Source of the DNA: Chloranthus sessilifolius
Lineage: Eukaryota > Streptophyta > Magnoliopsida > Chloranthales > Chloranthaceae
Length of the DNA stretch: 64,000 nt
Assembly (NCBI GenBank): GCA_021018995.1
Contig: CM037587.1
Span: forward strand, 5,768,866-5,832,865
Direction: 5' to 3'
Shown here: one piece after another, positions 20,984 through 32,435 of the stretch
Position numbering within the stretch: position 1 is the stretch's first letter
Layout: the number at the start of each line of letters is the position of its first letter
Made by a program: the position numbers and the translations under genes
Notes under the pieces: generated by a model
Told to the model about the DNA's origin: nothing
The model's database searches: none
The model's input: the letters and a program-made list of their open reading frames with translations, nothing else

Positions 20984-22653
20984 TATAACAACCTAAAATT
21001 TTCAACTCGAAACACATAAAAATTCTGGATCACTAGATCATAATTCATAATCTAAGTACAAAAATTATGTGGTATCAGTTAGTGAGCAAGCTATTATAAA
21101 TAAATTGAATGTAAAAAAACTTATAACTAAATTAATTTGCACTAATGTCCATAACAAAAGTGTAAAAATTAAAAGTAAAACTATCGGTGACGGCCGTTCA
21201 TCACACAAACAATGACCCACAATATTAAAAAATAATCTTAATTATCTCAAAAAGTTCGTCTAGTCTATACCAAGTCTAAGTCTCCAAAAGAATCTAAGGA
21301 TAAAACTCCTCAGGTGGAAGATCTGCTTTATCTTCTGGTACAAAGTTAGGATCTTCTAATTCGAGATATGGAACCACTTCTGTACCTGTGACACATAGTG
21401 TCAGGGTGAGCTAACAGTCTAAGCTCACTAGAAAAAGTTCAAGGCCAAATTACATCTTATCTGATCAATGCATAGTTCGATCACAAATTCAAATGCAATT
21501 AAATGACAAAAATAAAATTCGAAAAATATCATGGGTTCAAAAGCACATATTATGAGTTCTACTTGCATATGAGATTCGATAGCCTCTTTTCTTAGGTTTC
21601 ATATGAGTATTTATTAAATCGTTTCATTATCAATTTCAAATGCAGTTTTCTTAATTTATGATGACTTGAAAATATAACTTAAATATCACTAGCGCAAATA
21701 TAGCACCAGAGTCTTCGACAATAGATGGGAATCCCCTCCTAACTATCATCGTTTAATAAATAATTTTCTAAGTGTTCAAGCCCCTGCGTTGTGAGGGATA
21801 CTTATGTGGTTCAATGGGCCATCGAAACTATTCAAAAGTGTCGAAGCACAGAATTCGGTTCAAATGAAACTCTTTAAATCACATACAAAGTTCTAATACA
21901 TAGGTAAAATGATTCATAAAATAATTCTTATTCTAATCCATATTCAAATTAAAGGGTTTGATGTTCAAAGGGTCAATGATTCAAAGTTCAATAATTCAAT
22001 ACAAATTATCATTCAAAAATGATTCCAAAATATTCAGTTGCAATTTAAAGGGTTTAATTTTCGAAAATTCAGTAATTCAATGCAAGTCGATATTTAATAA
22101 TTCTAATGTTCAGATACAATAAGATTCAAACAGCTCAAATTCAATTCTGATGATCATAGATGTGGTTCGAATATATCATTAAAGCCTATGATTCAAAGTC
22201 TAAAATATAATTGTGCATTGAAATTTCCCTACCTCAGGTCCTAACGTCGCAAGGTAAAAATTGTTGGTGGTGGTGTCCGACGATGCGGCTTCGACGGTGG
22301 GTACATATGGTGCTTGGTTGAATGTGAGAAGAAGAGGGTACAGCAACAATGGTGCTGCCGTGATTTTGTTAGAGAGAGATAGCTATAGGCGGCTTGGTTG
22401 TTGGGTGGTAAAAGAAAACGAGAGAGAGAGAGAGAGAGAGGAAGAAGAAGAAGACGTCCTTGGTTTGGATTTAAAAGAAAAGGGTTGGAGAAAGTCGCTC
22501 AATTAAAAAGAAGAGTCCCAAAAGGACTTTGTTATCTTTAGTGCCTTCTATAAAGATGGGATTCCAAACTTTGCTGCGCGTGGATACAATATATAAATAT
22601 AAATTGCTATATTGAGAGACTTGTTGTGCGTAGATTTTTTTTAATACTATTCT
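20984..22653 (-). repeat. 5' LTR of Tekay A, inner part
   Basis: This is the 3' portion (element orientation) of the 5' LTR. It starts TATAACAACC, a decayed TGTAACGACC. It matches 11572-11683 plus 13474 to about 15020 in the other LTR. It is interrupted at 22653 by Tekay B after ATTCT. A GA-rich run lies at 22410-22455. Confidence 0.9.
21294..21385 (-). other. Acidic short open frame in the Tekay A 5' LTR
   Basis: On the minus strand a CAG at 21386-21388 is followed by GT and then codons for TEVVPYLELED, then PNFVPEDKADLPPEEFYP and a TAG at 21294-21296. The Tekay B and solo LTR C copies share the spacing, acidity, aromatic end and phase after CAG. No start codon is present, so it would have to be a spliced downstream exon. 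Confidence 0.5.
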
Positions 22654-23385
22654 TGTTATGGCACAGATTTTAGGAGGGCGATCCAATGGCAATAGATGTG
22701 GTGGAGCGCCGAATCCCATGTGAGTGCTCCACACTCTAACCCAACCCACACACACAATCATTAGTGTAGAAACTTTATAATTTTAGTTGGACCCGGTTAC
22801 TAGCTAGCAAGATATTATATTTTAGGAATAAAAAATTAGCCTTTTTATGTCCCATGATTCCCTAATTTTAGAAGGGAATTTGGGTCTTTGAATTCTTGCC
22901 TTCTTGGCAAACCATGCCCAAATTAAGTCTTCATATTCTCTCTATAAACTCTCATATCCCTAGCTTCTTCCTCCTCCATCTATCTCCGCCACTCGTTCCT
23001 TCTCTACCAATATCTCGCCACCATTAATGTTGTGATAATTCCTTTCTTTCTCTCGCATCCAACCAGCCTAGCACCCGCCGACCCACCAACGAAAGAGCAT
23101 CAATAAAGTGACGGGCTGCCGCATCGCTGAATCGACGCGTAAGCTGTCATGTCGCCGAATCGATCAGAATCAACCCATACACGCTCCAACAAGTGGGTGC
23201 CCCTCGATCGATCTTAAAATATTCAGTTTATTTTTTTTTATTTTTTTTTTCTTTAAAAAAAAAAAAAAAAAAAATTGCATTCTATTTGTACTCCATTAAT
23301 GAAGCTCCTTGTTGAAGAAGATGAAGGGTTTAAATAAATGCCTATTTATTAGATATATATGTACTCTAAAGCTATTAATATATAC

Positions 23386-23393
<8 letters not shown>

Positions 23394-23437
<44 letters not shown>

Positions 23438-23456
23438 TGTGTGTGTATGTGTGTTT
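23394..23456. repeat. (TG)n microsatellite in the Tekay B 5' LTR
   Basis: About 30 TG units with a few interruptions follow a short TATATA stretch. The corresponding place in the 3' LTR has a long (AT)n run in front of the TG run. Confidence 0.95.
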
Positions 23457-26379
23457 ATTGTGATTATGCCAAATCAAAACTCTTGCTTTCTTCTCCCATT
23501 GTTCTACCTGATTTCTGTAACAGAGATTTGTCAAAAAAAAAAATAACAAAATTTAGAGACCCAACAAAATTTAGAGAGAGAAAGAAATAACAGAGAAAAT
23601 AGAAGGAAAAATTTAGAGAGAGAGAAGACCCAACATAATTTTTCAGAGAGAAAAAGCTATAGCAAAGGAAACAGAAGGAGAATTTTAGAGAGAGAGGGAG
23701 AGTGAGAAGACCCAATCGCTCTTAGTAATCTTCTTCCACGAACCTTCTCTGTCGAAGTGCCAAATGGCCTAAAAACATGCTTTCTCAAACCTGCCCTCTA
23801 CTCAAGAGTGAGGACCACATCATTAATCTGTTGGATCTTCGATAACCCAATATTCTCCTCTTAGAATCACAAGCATTGAAACTTTTTTTTTGCTTGCCTT
23901 ATCATCTTGTACACTAATATTTAAGTTTCATTTCTCAAAACGCTAATAAAAAGAAAATTTCAATAATATGAGAAAACAACACCATGCACTGCAGTTTAAT
24001 CACTAGCTTAATTCCAATACCAATGACACCATTTCACCTCAACCATGTTTATATCTATCTACCTTTGAAAGGTAAAAATGGGAACTTTTCTTTTTTTTCT
24101 TTTTTTTTCCTCCGTGAAGTGGTTACACTCAACAGTATTATTCTCCACAAAATAAATTATTACTATATTTTCTCTGAATAGACTTTGGTCTTTTATGTTC
24201 TGCAAATAGGCAAAAATGAGAATCTTCCCATCCAATAAATATGGAGATCCATATAAGCATTATGGAACTCGCACTCATGGTATCAAAACTCAGCCGATAC
24301 CAATAAACATGGGCAATAATAAGGTGCTGCAATGTCCTTGTTTCTAATTCTAGGCAATTAATTAACAATATTTCCTTATATCAGTTTTCTCCCTATTTCA
24401 ATTTAGTTGGTTCAAAATTTGCTGCTTCCATCTCCACATTCTCTTAATGAAGAAGAAAATGGAAGGAAGATTCCCATCATCACATGGCTACTAATGTCCA
24501 TTTTCATCATCACTGAGTGCTTCTGCCAATTATTAAAATTCATACTCTTAATTAAAGGACCTCTTTGTATTAAATTAATTGGTAACAAAGACAACCTCCA
24601 CAAACTCTCTACTACTGGGTCTCCCACGTCTCTCAAACAGACTCTTTAAAATCGAAACTTCCCGGCGACCAATTAAATCAATACCGGATGAATTTCGGCA
24701 ACTTGCCCGAACATCGCGATGATCCGCCGCATCGATTTTGTGGTCAGAGCATGAGAGATCTAATATCAGGTATGGGGTTAATACAAGGTTGCTTATTTCA
24801 CCAGAGATTTCATAAAATAGCATTTGGACACCATCAACCATGAAAAGATTGACCCTAGATCTGAGGCCTTAAAGACTGAAATAAATTGAGCCCAAGGACC
24901 TAACACCTCAAAATTATCTTTCTTAAGCATCTGATGGGTCGGGTCCGTTCAATCCGATCGCCACATGGTAAGTGTCATATGTATGCACGTAAATCCTAAA
25001 TCTTGTAAAAAGTTGACTGAAAGATCTACTGTGCTAGAGGCCGGATCAGGATCGGGACAAAAGAACCAACCTTAGGTAAAATTTTATTGTCTAACCACCT
25101 AATGGTTCAAATTAGATGATGGATGGTTCAAAGCTCATCTTTTTATTTCAACCCTATGTGCCACATGGAATAAACGCCATGGGATACCTTTGACCCTTAA
25201 ATTTTGAGAATCAATTCCCAACTTGCCCAAAGGATCAATTTCAAAACGATCTCGATAATGACGCAATAAAATCTAATGGCCCGTGAAGGTTTCTCCAAAA
25301 TTCTTGTATGAAATATCTGTTCTTTTCAAATTTTAATTATTATTTTATATTCACAAGTATGTAAGGTGTATGAAATAGTTTCTTTTGGCCAAGTTAGTCC
25401 TTTCATCATATGGCATGCATCATATAGAAAAATCACGATAGGGCATACGCATAATTAAAAAGGAATAAGCTATATCCCATGACTTTTAAGCCTTCGTCAT
25501 AGTGGGATTCCCGTCACGGTCACGTGGAACTTGGAATGTAGGCATCCATGTACAGATGCAACACCTCTATGGGAGTATGGGCTGTCACACGAAGTACATC
25601 CAAGTTACTACAGAACCTGTCCCTTGGAAAGCGTGATTTTGTGAATCTTATCGCACCGTGGCTCACTTCAAATTAAGTTTTAAGCAAACAATAAAGAATG
25701 ATATGTAAGATAAGGTAAGCTACAAATACGGATAAGTTAGGTTGTGAAGGCCAGCAAAATACAAATTAAGTTTCTACACGTGCCATGTCTTGCGTACCAC
25801 TGCAAGATCCAACGTCTGCAGCCATGACGGGTCTTAAGGACAATATGCTACGACAGTGTCCCGAACGTAAGGGGATACTGATTTAAATACATGCAACCTC
25901 ATCGGGTTGGATGGTGGTATACGATATACTATGGAGGTTAGGTGGTTATCTACACGTGGACCTCGCGTGATAGGTTTTGATGCACGTGTCGATACGTAAA
26001 TTAAGTAAGATGCGAAGTACGTGGTGTAGGCGTATGGAGCAATATTAAGTTTTAAGATATGCCCCATAGGATAAGGCGACAAAGCAGACACAAAAAGAGA
26101 TCAGTACTTGATGCATCATTTTCATTTCATTTTATGTCAGGTCTTTTTATTTTATGTTATGTCTTTTCTTTTATGTTATATTTTTCAGTTCGATATGATA
26201 GATATAAGATCCTAGATATTTTTGTAATTATTTATAGCTGTTCGGTTTATTTCAAAATGTACCGCAACTCAAGTGATTGCACACACGATCACCTGGGTAT
26301 TTTATGGCGGATCGATTGTGCAACCTGCTGAGTTTACGTGTTGATCGAAAAACTCACCCCCTCTAAAACTAACGATTCG

Positions 26380-26505
26380 TGTGAGAACTTTGATTTTTCA
26401 TCACGGGATGGGGATCTTCATTCTCGATGCGCGGCTCATGAGAGTGAGGACGTCGGCTACCATTTGGATGAGGGAATAGATCCGGCGGACTACTTTGAGC
26501 ATTGA
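26380..26505 (+). other. Acidic short open frame in the Tekay B 5' LTR
   Basis: The frame ends in HESEDVGYHLDEGIDPAD, YFEH and TGA at 26503-26505, about 360 bp before the LTR end. The upstream acceptor-like GTTGCAG of the 3' LTR copy is changed to GATTCGTG here. Confidence 0.45.
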
Positions 26506-26866
26506 GAGATTCTTTAGTTATAATTTTTATTATTTTCAGGGGATACTTGTTATTAGTTACTCTTATTTTTCAGTGCCACTTTTGAGTTTGCGTTGGGACT
26601 GTTTTATCCTACGTAAAATCTCTGTTTGTTTTCGATTATAGATGCATGGTTACGATTTATCACTTAATTAATGTCATCTATGTTTTCCGCTGTTAATTTC
26701 TTGAGCCATTTATTTTTAAATGATACTATTAAATGCCTTGATCCTTATGCTAAATCGATTTAAGAATTATGTGTATGTCCGCTTATCGCCTTAACAAGCA
26801 TGCGGTGTCATAACACGGAATTCTGGGCCCTCGAGATCGGGTAAGGATTCTGGGTCGTGACAGAGT

Positions 26867-26879
26867 TGGTATCAAAGCC
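26867..26879 (+). promoter_or_regulatory. Primer-binding site of Tekay B
   Basis: TGGTATCAAAGCC lies four bases after the 5' LTR end and pairs with initiator tRNA-Met with one mismatch to the usual TGGTATCAGAGC. Confidence 0.85.
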
Positions 26880-26952
26880 TAGGCTTTACTTCCTGTAAGG
26901 ATTATATCGTACGAATTTACTAACATATGACATTTTGTGGAATCAGGACTTA

Positions 26953-28192
26953 ATGGCTCCACGACGCAGAGAAACTAATGGCTCTCAGGTAAATGAGGCA
27001 TCATCACATGAAGGTCCTCAAGAATCTGAAGCGATGCGCCTATTACGTGAGATGGCAACTACTTTTAGTCAATAGATGGCTCAGCTGATGCAGTCACACC
27101 AGCAAGAAAGGACCCAATTACTGCACAAGATGGAGGTACAAAGGGAGCAGCAAAGGCAGGTCGTCCAAGAGCTTGTCAATCAACACCAGCCTTCTCCTCG
27201 ACAGGAGATTTCACCCTATGCACCTACCAAATTCCAAGTATTCAACAGAACTCAGCCTCCCTATTTCCATGGTCAGCTCGACCCAGTTGCCGCCGAAGAT
27301 TGGATAAGTACAATCGAAAAGTTCTTCGGAATCTCTTCACCTGCAGAACACGAAAAGGTGAAGTGGGCAGCGTTTTACTTAGAGCAAGAAGCAGAGAACT
27401 GGTGGAAAGCAACAAAGAGAGCTGCAGATCGAAATAATGAAGAAGAATGGACTTGGCAACAGTTCAGGGATGCTTACTTCACAAAGTATATCTCCGCAAC
27501 CATCAGGGCCCAGAAGAAGAAGGAATTCATGGACCTACGATAAGGGAATATGACAGTGGCCGAGTATGAGGCCAAATTTGACCATTTATCTAGATTTACT
27601 GGGAATTTGATCGCAAATGAAGGCGATAAGCTTTTCGCATTTCAGAATGGCTTGCGACCTTTCTTTCGTGAGAAGTTAGCTGCTGTGAAGATTGAAACAT
27701 ATGGAGAACTTGTGGAACGTGCCCAGATCCAAGAGAGAGAGTCGGGAGAAATGGTAAATCGAAAAGTTGCTAGAATTGAGGCTCAGAAAAGCAAGGCGGT
27801 TCAGCGAGTCCCTTTTGTTCCTCAAAGGCCGACACCTACCTCCTATCAGAGGTTTCAGCCCTACGCTAACCCTCAAGTGAATAAAAGGCCTTGATTCCTA
27901 TCTCAACAAACTCAACCAACCACTACCTTCCAATCGAGAAACATCGTGCCCCCTTCACAGCAACCACAGGAAAGTTATGTACCGTTCGAGCTGTGCCCTA
28001 AGTGCAACAAGCGGCATCGACCGGGTGTGTGCATGCAAGGCACCGAAAAATGCTACAACTGTGGAAAGGAAGGACATATTGCTAGGGAATGTCGGGAGAA
28101 ACCTCAAGGCCTATAGGTGAGGCCTTCGAACCAAGGACAGGTATTCGCACTGTCACAGCAGGACACCTTGGCTAGTGACGAAGTGATTCAAG
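26953..28192 (+). pseudogene. gag of Tekay B
   Basis: The ATG at 26953 starts MAPRRRETNGS. One frame runs through a Gln-rich coiled region (27080-27200), the capsid (PPYFHGQLDPVAAEDWISTI, KVKWAAFYLEQEAENWW, MTVAEYEAKFDHLSRF) and a zinc knuckle CYNCGKEGHIAREC near 28048-28090 with all four metal ligands. It is interrupted by four stops (27073, 27541, 27892, 28117). Each sits where Gln or Arg is expected and fits a C-to-T change. It is about 413 codons including the stops and ends at DEVIQ before the intron-like segment. Confidence 0.85.
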
Positions 28193-28308
28193 GTATGACT
28201 GTCTAGTAGAAGTTACTATTTCAATTCTTAACATAGCTTAGTAAATTTAAAAGTCTGCATAATCACCATTAGATCAATAGCATCCTAAATCTCTTGATGC
28301 ACAAACAG
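28193..28308 (+). other. 116-nt intron-like segment between gag and protease of Tekay B
   Basis: It starts GTATGACTGT after GTG ATT CAA G and ends CACAAACAG before GT AAT TTA TTG. Removing it joins VIQ to [11 protein letters not shown] in the protease frame, as phase 1. If it is kept, Gag stops four codons later at TAG TAG. Gag is in frame 1 and pol in frame 0 of the genomic sequence, so splicing would fuse them. Confidence 0.7.
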
Positions 28309-28780
28309 GTAATTTATTGATCATCCACCCAGAGAATACTAATAGGCACTTAGTTCTCGCACTCATAGATTCGGGTTCTACACACTCTTTTATTACCCCA
28401 GGATTCGTGCCAGAAATACGGACCATACCTACACTACTGGAGAAGAAATTGGTAATTTCAACGCCGTCAGGAAGCAAGTTGATGGCTACCTTTGTATGCC
28501 GAAATACTATCATAAACATCAAGGGTCATGAACTCCCAGTAGATCTTATCGTGTTAGACTTTCAAGATTTCGATATCTTATTGGGCATGGATTGGCTAGC
28601 CACTTACCACGCCACGGTGGATTGTTTCTCTAAAGTGGTCACCTTTTAACCACTCGGAGAGCCTCCATTCAGATTTCGGGGAATTAAAACGAAGAGCGCA
28701 CCTTTATTGGCAGCATTAGACGAAGAGCAAGATAAGGCGGTCGATCCTACAAAAATTTCAGTCATCAGAGACTTCGTCGA
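28309..28780 (+). CDS. Protease of Tekay B
   Basis: The frame has [15 protein letters not shown], the intact D-S-G active site, followed by [20 protein letters not shown] and [13 protein letters not shown], the standard chromovirus retropepsin. One TAA after KVVTF (28647) fits CAA changed to TAA, since Gln is the likely original residue. It would release the mature enzymes from the Gag-Pol precursor. Confidence 0.85.
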
Positions 28781-29600
28781 CGTATTTCCTGAGGACTTAC
28801 CCGGTGTACCACCCAACCGAGAAATTGAGTTCAAAATCGATCTGATCCCAGGGACCGCTCCAATTGCCAAGGCACCATACCGGATGGCCCCTGCAGAATT
28901 AAAGGAATTAGAGATACAGCTCAAGGAGCTATTAGAAAAGAAATTTATCAGACGCAGTCAGTCGCCATGGAGAGCCCCAGTGCTCTTCGTAAAGAAGAAA
29001 GACTGTTCGATGAGGCTATGCATCGATTATCGTCAGTTGAATAGCATAACCATCAGAAATCGATACCCCCTCCCACGTATCGATGATTTGTTCGATCAGC
29101 TCCAAGGTGCCAAGCGTTATTCTAAGATTGACCTTAGATCAGGTTATCATCAGTTGAAAGTGAGGGAAGAGGATATTCTAAAGACAGCTTTCGCTTGCAA
29201 GAATGGGTTGTACGAGTTCTTAGTCATGCCCTTCGAACTAACAAATGCACCAGCTGTATTCATGAACCTGATGAATCGAGTATTCAGGCAGTATCTTGAT
29301 AAATTCATCATTGTGTTCGTAGATGACATCCTCATTTACTCACGATCGGAGAAAGAACATGAAGAACACCTCCGTCTCTCACTTCAGACACTTCGCGATC
29401 ACCAATTGTATGCTAAACGCAGCAAGTGCGATTTCTGGCTCAAACAAGTAACCATTCTAGGGCATGTGATATCTGCAGAAGGTATTACTGTTGATCCAAC
29501 TAAAATTGAGGCGGTGGTCAATTGGCAGGCACCAAAGAGTGTCACCGAAATAAGGAGTTTCCTCAGACTCACGGGTTATTATTGACGCTTCGTGAAAGGA
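28781..29600 (+). CDS. Reverse transcriptase of Tekay B
   Basis: It runs from [20 protein letters not shown] through [35 protein letters not shown], and the catalytic FVDD at 29316-29327 to the thumb motif [17 protein letters not shown] at 29583 follows, where Arg (CGA) is normal (YYRRFVKGFS). All sequence motifs of a Gypsy RT are present, and the frame is unbroken for 292 codons before the stop. Confidence 0.9.
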
Positions 29601-30110
29601 TTCTCTCGGATTGCTCTGCCCCTTACAAGCCTCACAAAGAAGAATACAAAATTTGTATGGTCTGATGAGTGAGAAAGAAGCTTCCAGGAGTTGAAAAAGA
29701 AGCTTACCACTGCACCTATTCTAACCTTACCCTCTAACACAGACAAGGATAAATTTGAAATATTCACCGACGCATCTCGTCAAGGACTTGGTTGTGTGTT
29801 GCAACAAGATGGGAAGGTCGTTGCTTATGGGTCAAGGCAACTGAAGCCACATGAGAAAAACTATCCAGTTCACGACTTAGAATTGGCAGCAGTTATCTTC
29901 GCTCTCAAATTGTGGCCACTTTATCTTTATGGTGAAACGTTTAAAGTATATATAGACCATAAGAGCCTCAAGTACCTCTTCTCACAAAAAGATTTGAATC
30001 TCAGACAACGCAGATGGGTCGAGTACATGAAGGATTACGATTGTTCGATTAATTATCATCCCGGTAAAGCGAACATCGTCGCAGATGCTCTTAGTAGAAA
30101 AGCCTCCAAA
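29601..30110 (+). CDS. RNase H of Tekay B
   Basis: The frame contains [53 protein letters not shown] and [20 protein letters not shown], and ends at [12 protein letters not shown]. The acidic catalytic residues (D of TDAS, E of DLELAA, D of DHKS and D of ADALS) are all present. A single TGA at 29669, in SDE-x-ERSFQELK, precedes it. Confidence 0.88.
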
Positions 30111-31172
30111 TTTTTTGCCCGATTAAAAACTTCGAGGCCCCTCGATGAACTAGCGGAAGAAGATTTTTATCTCCAAAAGATCGAAGAAGGTGTATATCTG
30201 GCAAAAATTATGATAAATCCATTCATCGTAGATAAAATCAAGGAGTTGCAGCGAACAGATCCAGAAATTCTACGAATCACTAAGGCCATGAATAAGGAGT
30301 CAAAACCTGATTTTAGTCTCAGAGCAGATAGAGCATTACTCTTTAGACAGAGATTGTACGTGCCTAATGACCCTAAGGTTAAAAAAGAAATACTCGATGA
30401 AGGGCACAAATCAGGGTATTGGTGGCCGAACATGAAGCGAGAAATAGCCGAATATGTATCAAAATGCTTAGTGTGCCAACAAGTCAAAGCAGAGCACCAA
30501 AAACAGGCCGGTTTCATTCAACCCATACCCATTCCGAAATGGAAGTGGGAAAATATATCAATGGACTTCATCGTTGGCCTGCCAAAAATGTTAAAGAAGA
30601 ACGATGCCATTTGGGTAATAGTCGACAGATTAACAAAGTCTGCACATTTCTTACCTTTTAAAACGACTGCAGATGGAGAAAAACTTGTAGGGACTTACTT
30701 GAAGGAAATCATGAAATTGCACGGTGTCCCAGTAAGCATCGTGTCCAATAGAGACTTAAAATTCACCTCAAAATATTGGACTACCTTCCAAACTTGGGGA
30801 CCCGCTGATTTCAAGATCGCCCATCCGCAAACTGACGGACAAACCGAAAGGGTTAACCAAGTAGTCGAAGATATGTTGAGAGCTTGTATGCTAGACTTCC
30901 GAGGGAATTGGGATGATCACCTCCCTTTGATCGAATTCTCCTATAATAATAGCTACCATGCAAGCATCGGAATGTCTCCTTTCGAGGCGTTATACGGGAG
31001 AAGTTGTAGAACACCTTTGTGTTGGGATGAAGTCGGAGTGAGAAAGATGCATGGACCAGAACTAGTCCAAACCACGACTGAAAAAGTCAAGCTGATACGC
31101 GAACGACTTAGAATAGCCCAGGATCGTCAGAGGAAGTATGCCAACCCCCACCGTCGTAACTTGGAATTCGGG
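30111..31172 (+). CDS. Integrase core of Tekay B (damaged)
   Basis: The frame is open to 31172. The zinc-binding domain reads [20 protein letters not shown] then [13 protein letters not shown]. The roughly 20 residues normally present between H and WW, with the second zinc-binding His (HPG-KMY), are missing. In the catalytic core MDFIVGLP keeps the first Asp, but [10 protein letters not shown] has Asn where the second catalytic Asp (VSDRD) is expected. The [13 protein letters not shown] segment is intact. The enzyme should be inactive, so the element depends on others for integration. Confidence 0.85.
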
Positions 31173-31248
31173 GTACAACTTTTCAACTTGAAAGATTAAA
31201 TTTCATTAAAATTTTATTCATATTTTGAATGATAAAATCTTCTGTTAG
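31173..31248 (+). other. 76-nt intron-like segment in Tekay B integrase
   Basis: It starts GTACAACTTTTC after NLEFG and ends CTTCTGTTAG before GTTGGCGAA (VGE). It includes an in-frame TAA at 31198. Removing it restores NLEFG-VGERVFIRV, the normal integrase C-terminus, in phase 0. Tekay A has a segment of identical length at the same codon. Confidence 0.75.
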
Positions 31249-31668
31249 GTTGGCGAACGTGTATTCATTCGTGTCTCCCCGACCAAAGGAGTTAAGCGCT
31301 TTGGAAAGCGTGGGAAGCTGAGCCCCAAATACGTAGGACCTTTCGAAGTCACCAAACGCATGGGCGAGGTTGCTTATAAAGTCGCTCTACCACCACAATA
31401 CTCGGGGATCCACGACGTATTCCACGTGTCTATGTTGAGGCGATACGTATATGACCCCTCACACATAGTGGAAATCGAGCCTATCAATATCAAAGAGGAT
31501 CTTACTATCATTGCAAGGCCTATTAGGATCCTCGATCGAAAGGTGCAAGTTTTCAAAAATAAGACGATCACGTTGGTGTTGGTTCAATGGCAACAGCACA
31601 CGCCAAAGGAAGAAACTTGGGAGGACGAAGCCGACATTAAAGCAACTTACCCAGAACTTTTCAAATAA
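31249..31668 (+). CDS. Integrase GPF module and chromodomain of Tekay B
   Basis: After the intron-like segment one open frame encodes VGERVFIRVSPTKGVKRFGK, LSPKYVGPFEVTKRMGEVAY (GPF module), HDVFHVSMLRRYV and a complete chromodomain (RKVQVFKNKTITLVLVQWQQ, HTPKEETWEDEADIKATYP, ELFK). It ends in TAA at 31666-31668. There is no natural ATG at its start, so it depends on splicing for expression. Confidence 0.85.
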   Translation, partial: VGERVFIRVSPTKGVKRFGKRGKLSPKYVGPFEVTKRMGEVAYKVALPPQYSGIHDVFHVSMLRRYVYDPSHIVEIEPINIKEDLTIIARPIRILDRKVQVFKNKTITLVLVQWQQHTPKEETWEDEADIKATYPELFK

Positions 31669-31700
31669 TCGGTACGTAATTTTCGAGGACAAAAAAAATT

Positions 31701-31715
31701 TTTTAGGGGGGAAGA
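31701..31715 (+). promoter_or_regulatory. Polypurine tract of Tekay B
   Basis: TTTTAGGGGGGAAGA lies directly before the 3' LTR and follows CGAGGACAAAAAAAATT, the usual end of Tekay coding sequence. It would prime plus-strand synthesis. Confidence 0.85.
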
Positions 31716-32431
31716 AGTTATGACACAGATTTTAGGAGGGCGATCCAATGGCATTGGATGTGGTGGAGCGCCGAATCCCATGTGAGTGCTCCACACTCTA
31801 ACCCAACCCACACACACAATCATTAGTGTAGAAACTTTATAATTTTAGTTGGACCCGGTTACTAGCTAGCAATATATTATATTTTAGGAATAAAAAACTA
31901 GCCTTTTTATGTTCCATGATTCCCTAATTTTAGAAGGGAATTTGGGTCTTTGAACTCTTGCCTTCTTGGCAAACCATGCCCAAATTAAGTCTTCATCTTC
32001 TCTCTATAAACTCTCATATCCCTAGCTTCTTCCTCCTCCATCTATCTCCGCCACTCGTTCCTTCTCTACCAATATCTCGCCACCATTAATGTTGTGATAA
32101 TCCCTTTCTTTCTCTCGCATCCAACCAGCCTAGCACCCGCCGACCCACCATCGAAAGCGCATCGCTAAAGCGACGGGCTGTCGCATCGCTGAATCGACGT
32201 GTAAGCTGTCGTGTCGCCGAATCGATCAGAATCAACCCATACACGCTCCAACAAGTGGGTGCCCCTCAATCGTTCTTAAAATATTCAGTTTAATTTTTTT
32301 TAATTTTTTTTTCTTTAAAAAAAAAAAAAAATTTGCATTCTATTTACTACTCCATTAATGAAGCTCCTTGTTGAAGAAGATGAAGGGTTTAAATAAATGA
32401 CTATTTATTAGATATAAATGTACTCTAAAGC

Positions 32432-32435
<4 letters not shown>

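Larger units (their letters stand above)
22654..26862 (+). repeat. 5' LTR of Tekay B
   Basis: The 4.2 kb LTR runs from TGTTATGGCACAG to GGGTCGTGACA. A TATA-like CTCTATAAACTC lies at about 22941-22952. A TG microsatellite and A/T runs (23223-23275) follow. It pairs base by base with 31716-38239 except for solo LTR C, and for two divergent patches near 25975-26010 and 26340-26440. Confidence 0.92.

Noticed and set aside
23309-23590. Open frames rich in Val-Cys (and the matching frames at 32418-32778)
   Set aside because: They are translations of the TG and AT microsatellites in the Tekay B LTRs.
24138-24841. Open frames that recur at 35494-36290, suggesting a conserved gene
   Set aside because: The recurrence is only because both copies lie in the two LTRs of Tekay B. 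The differences do not preserve the protein and no motif is present.
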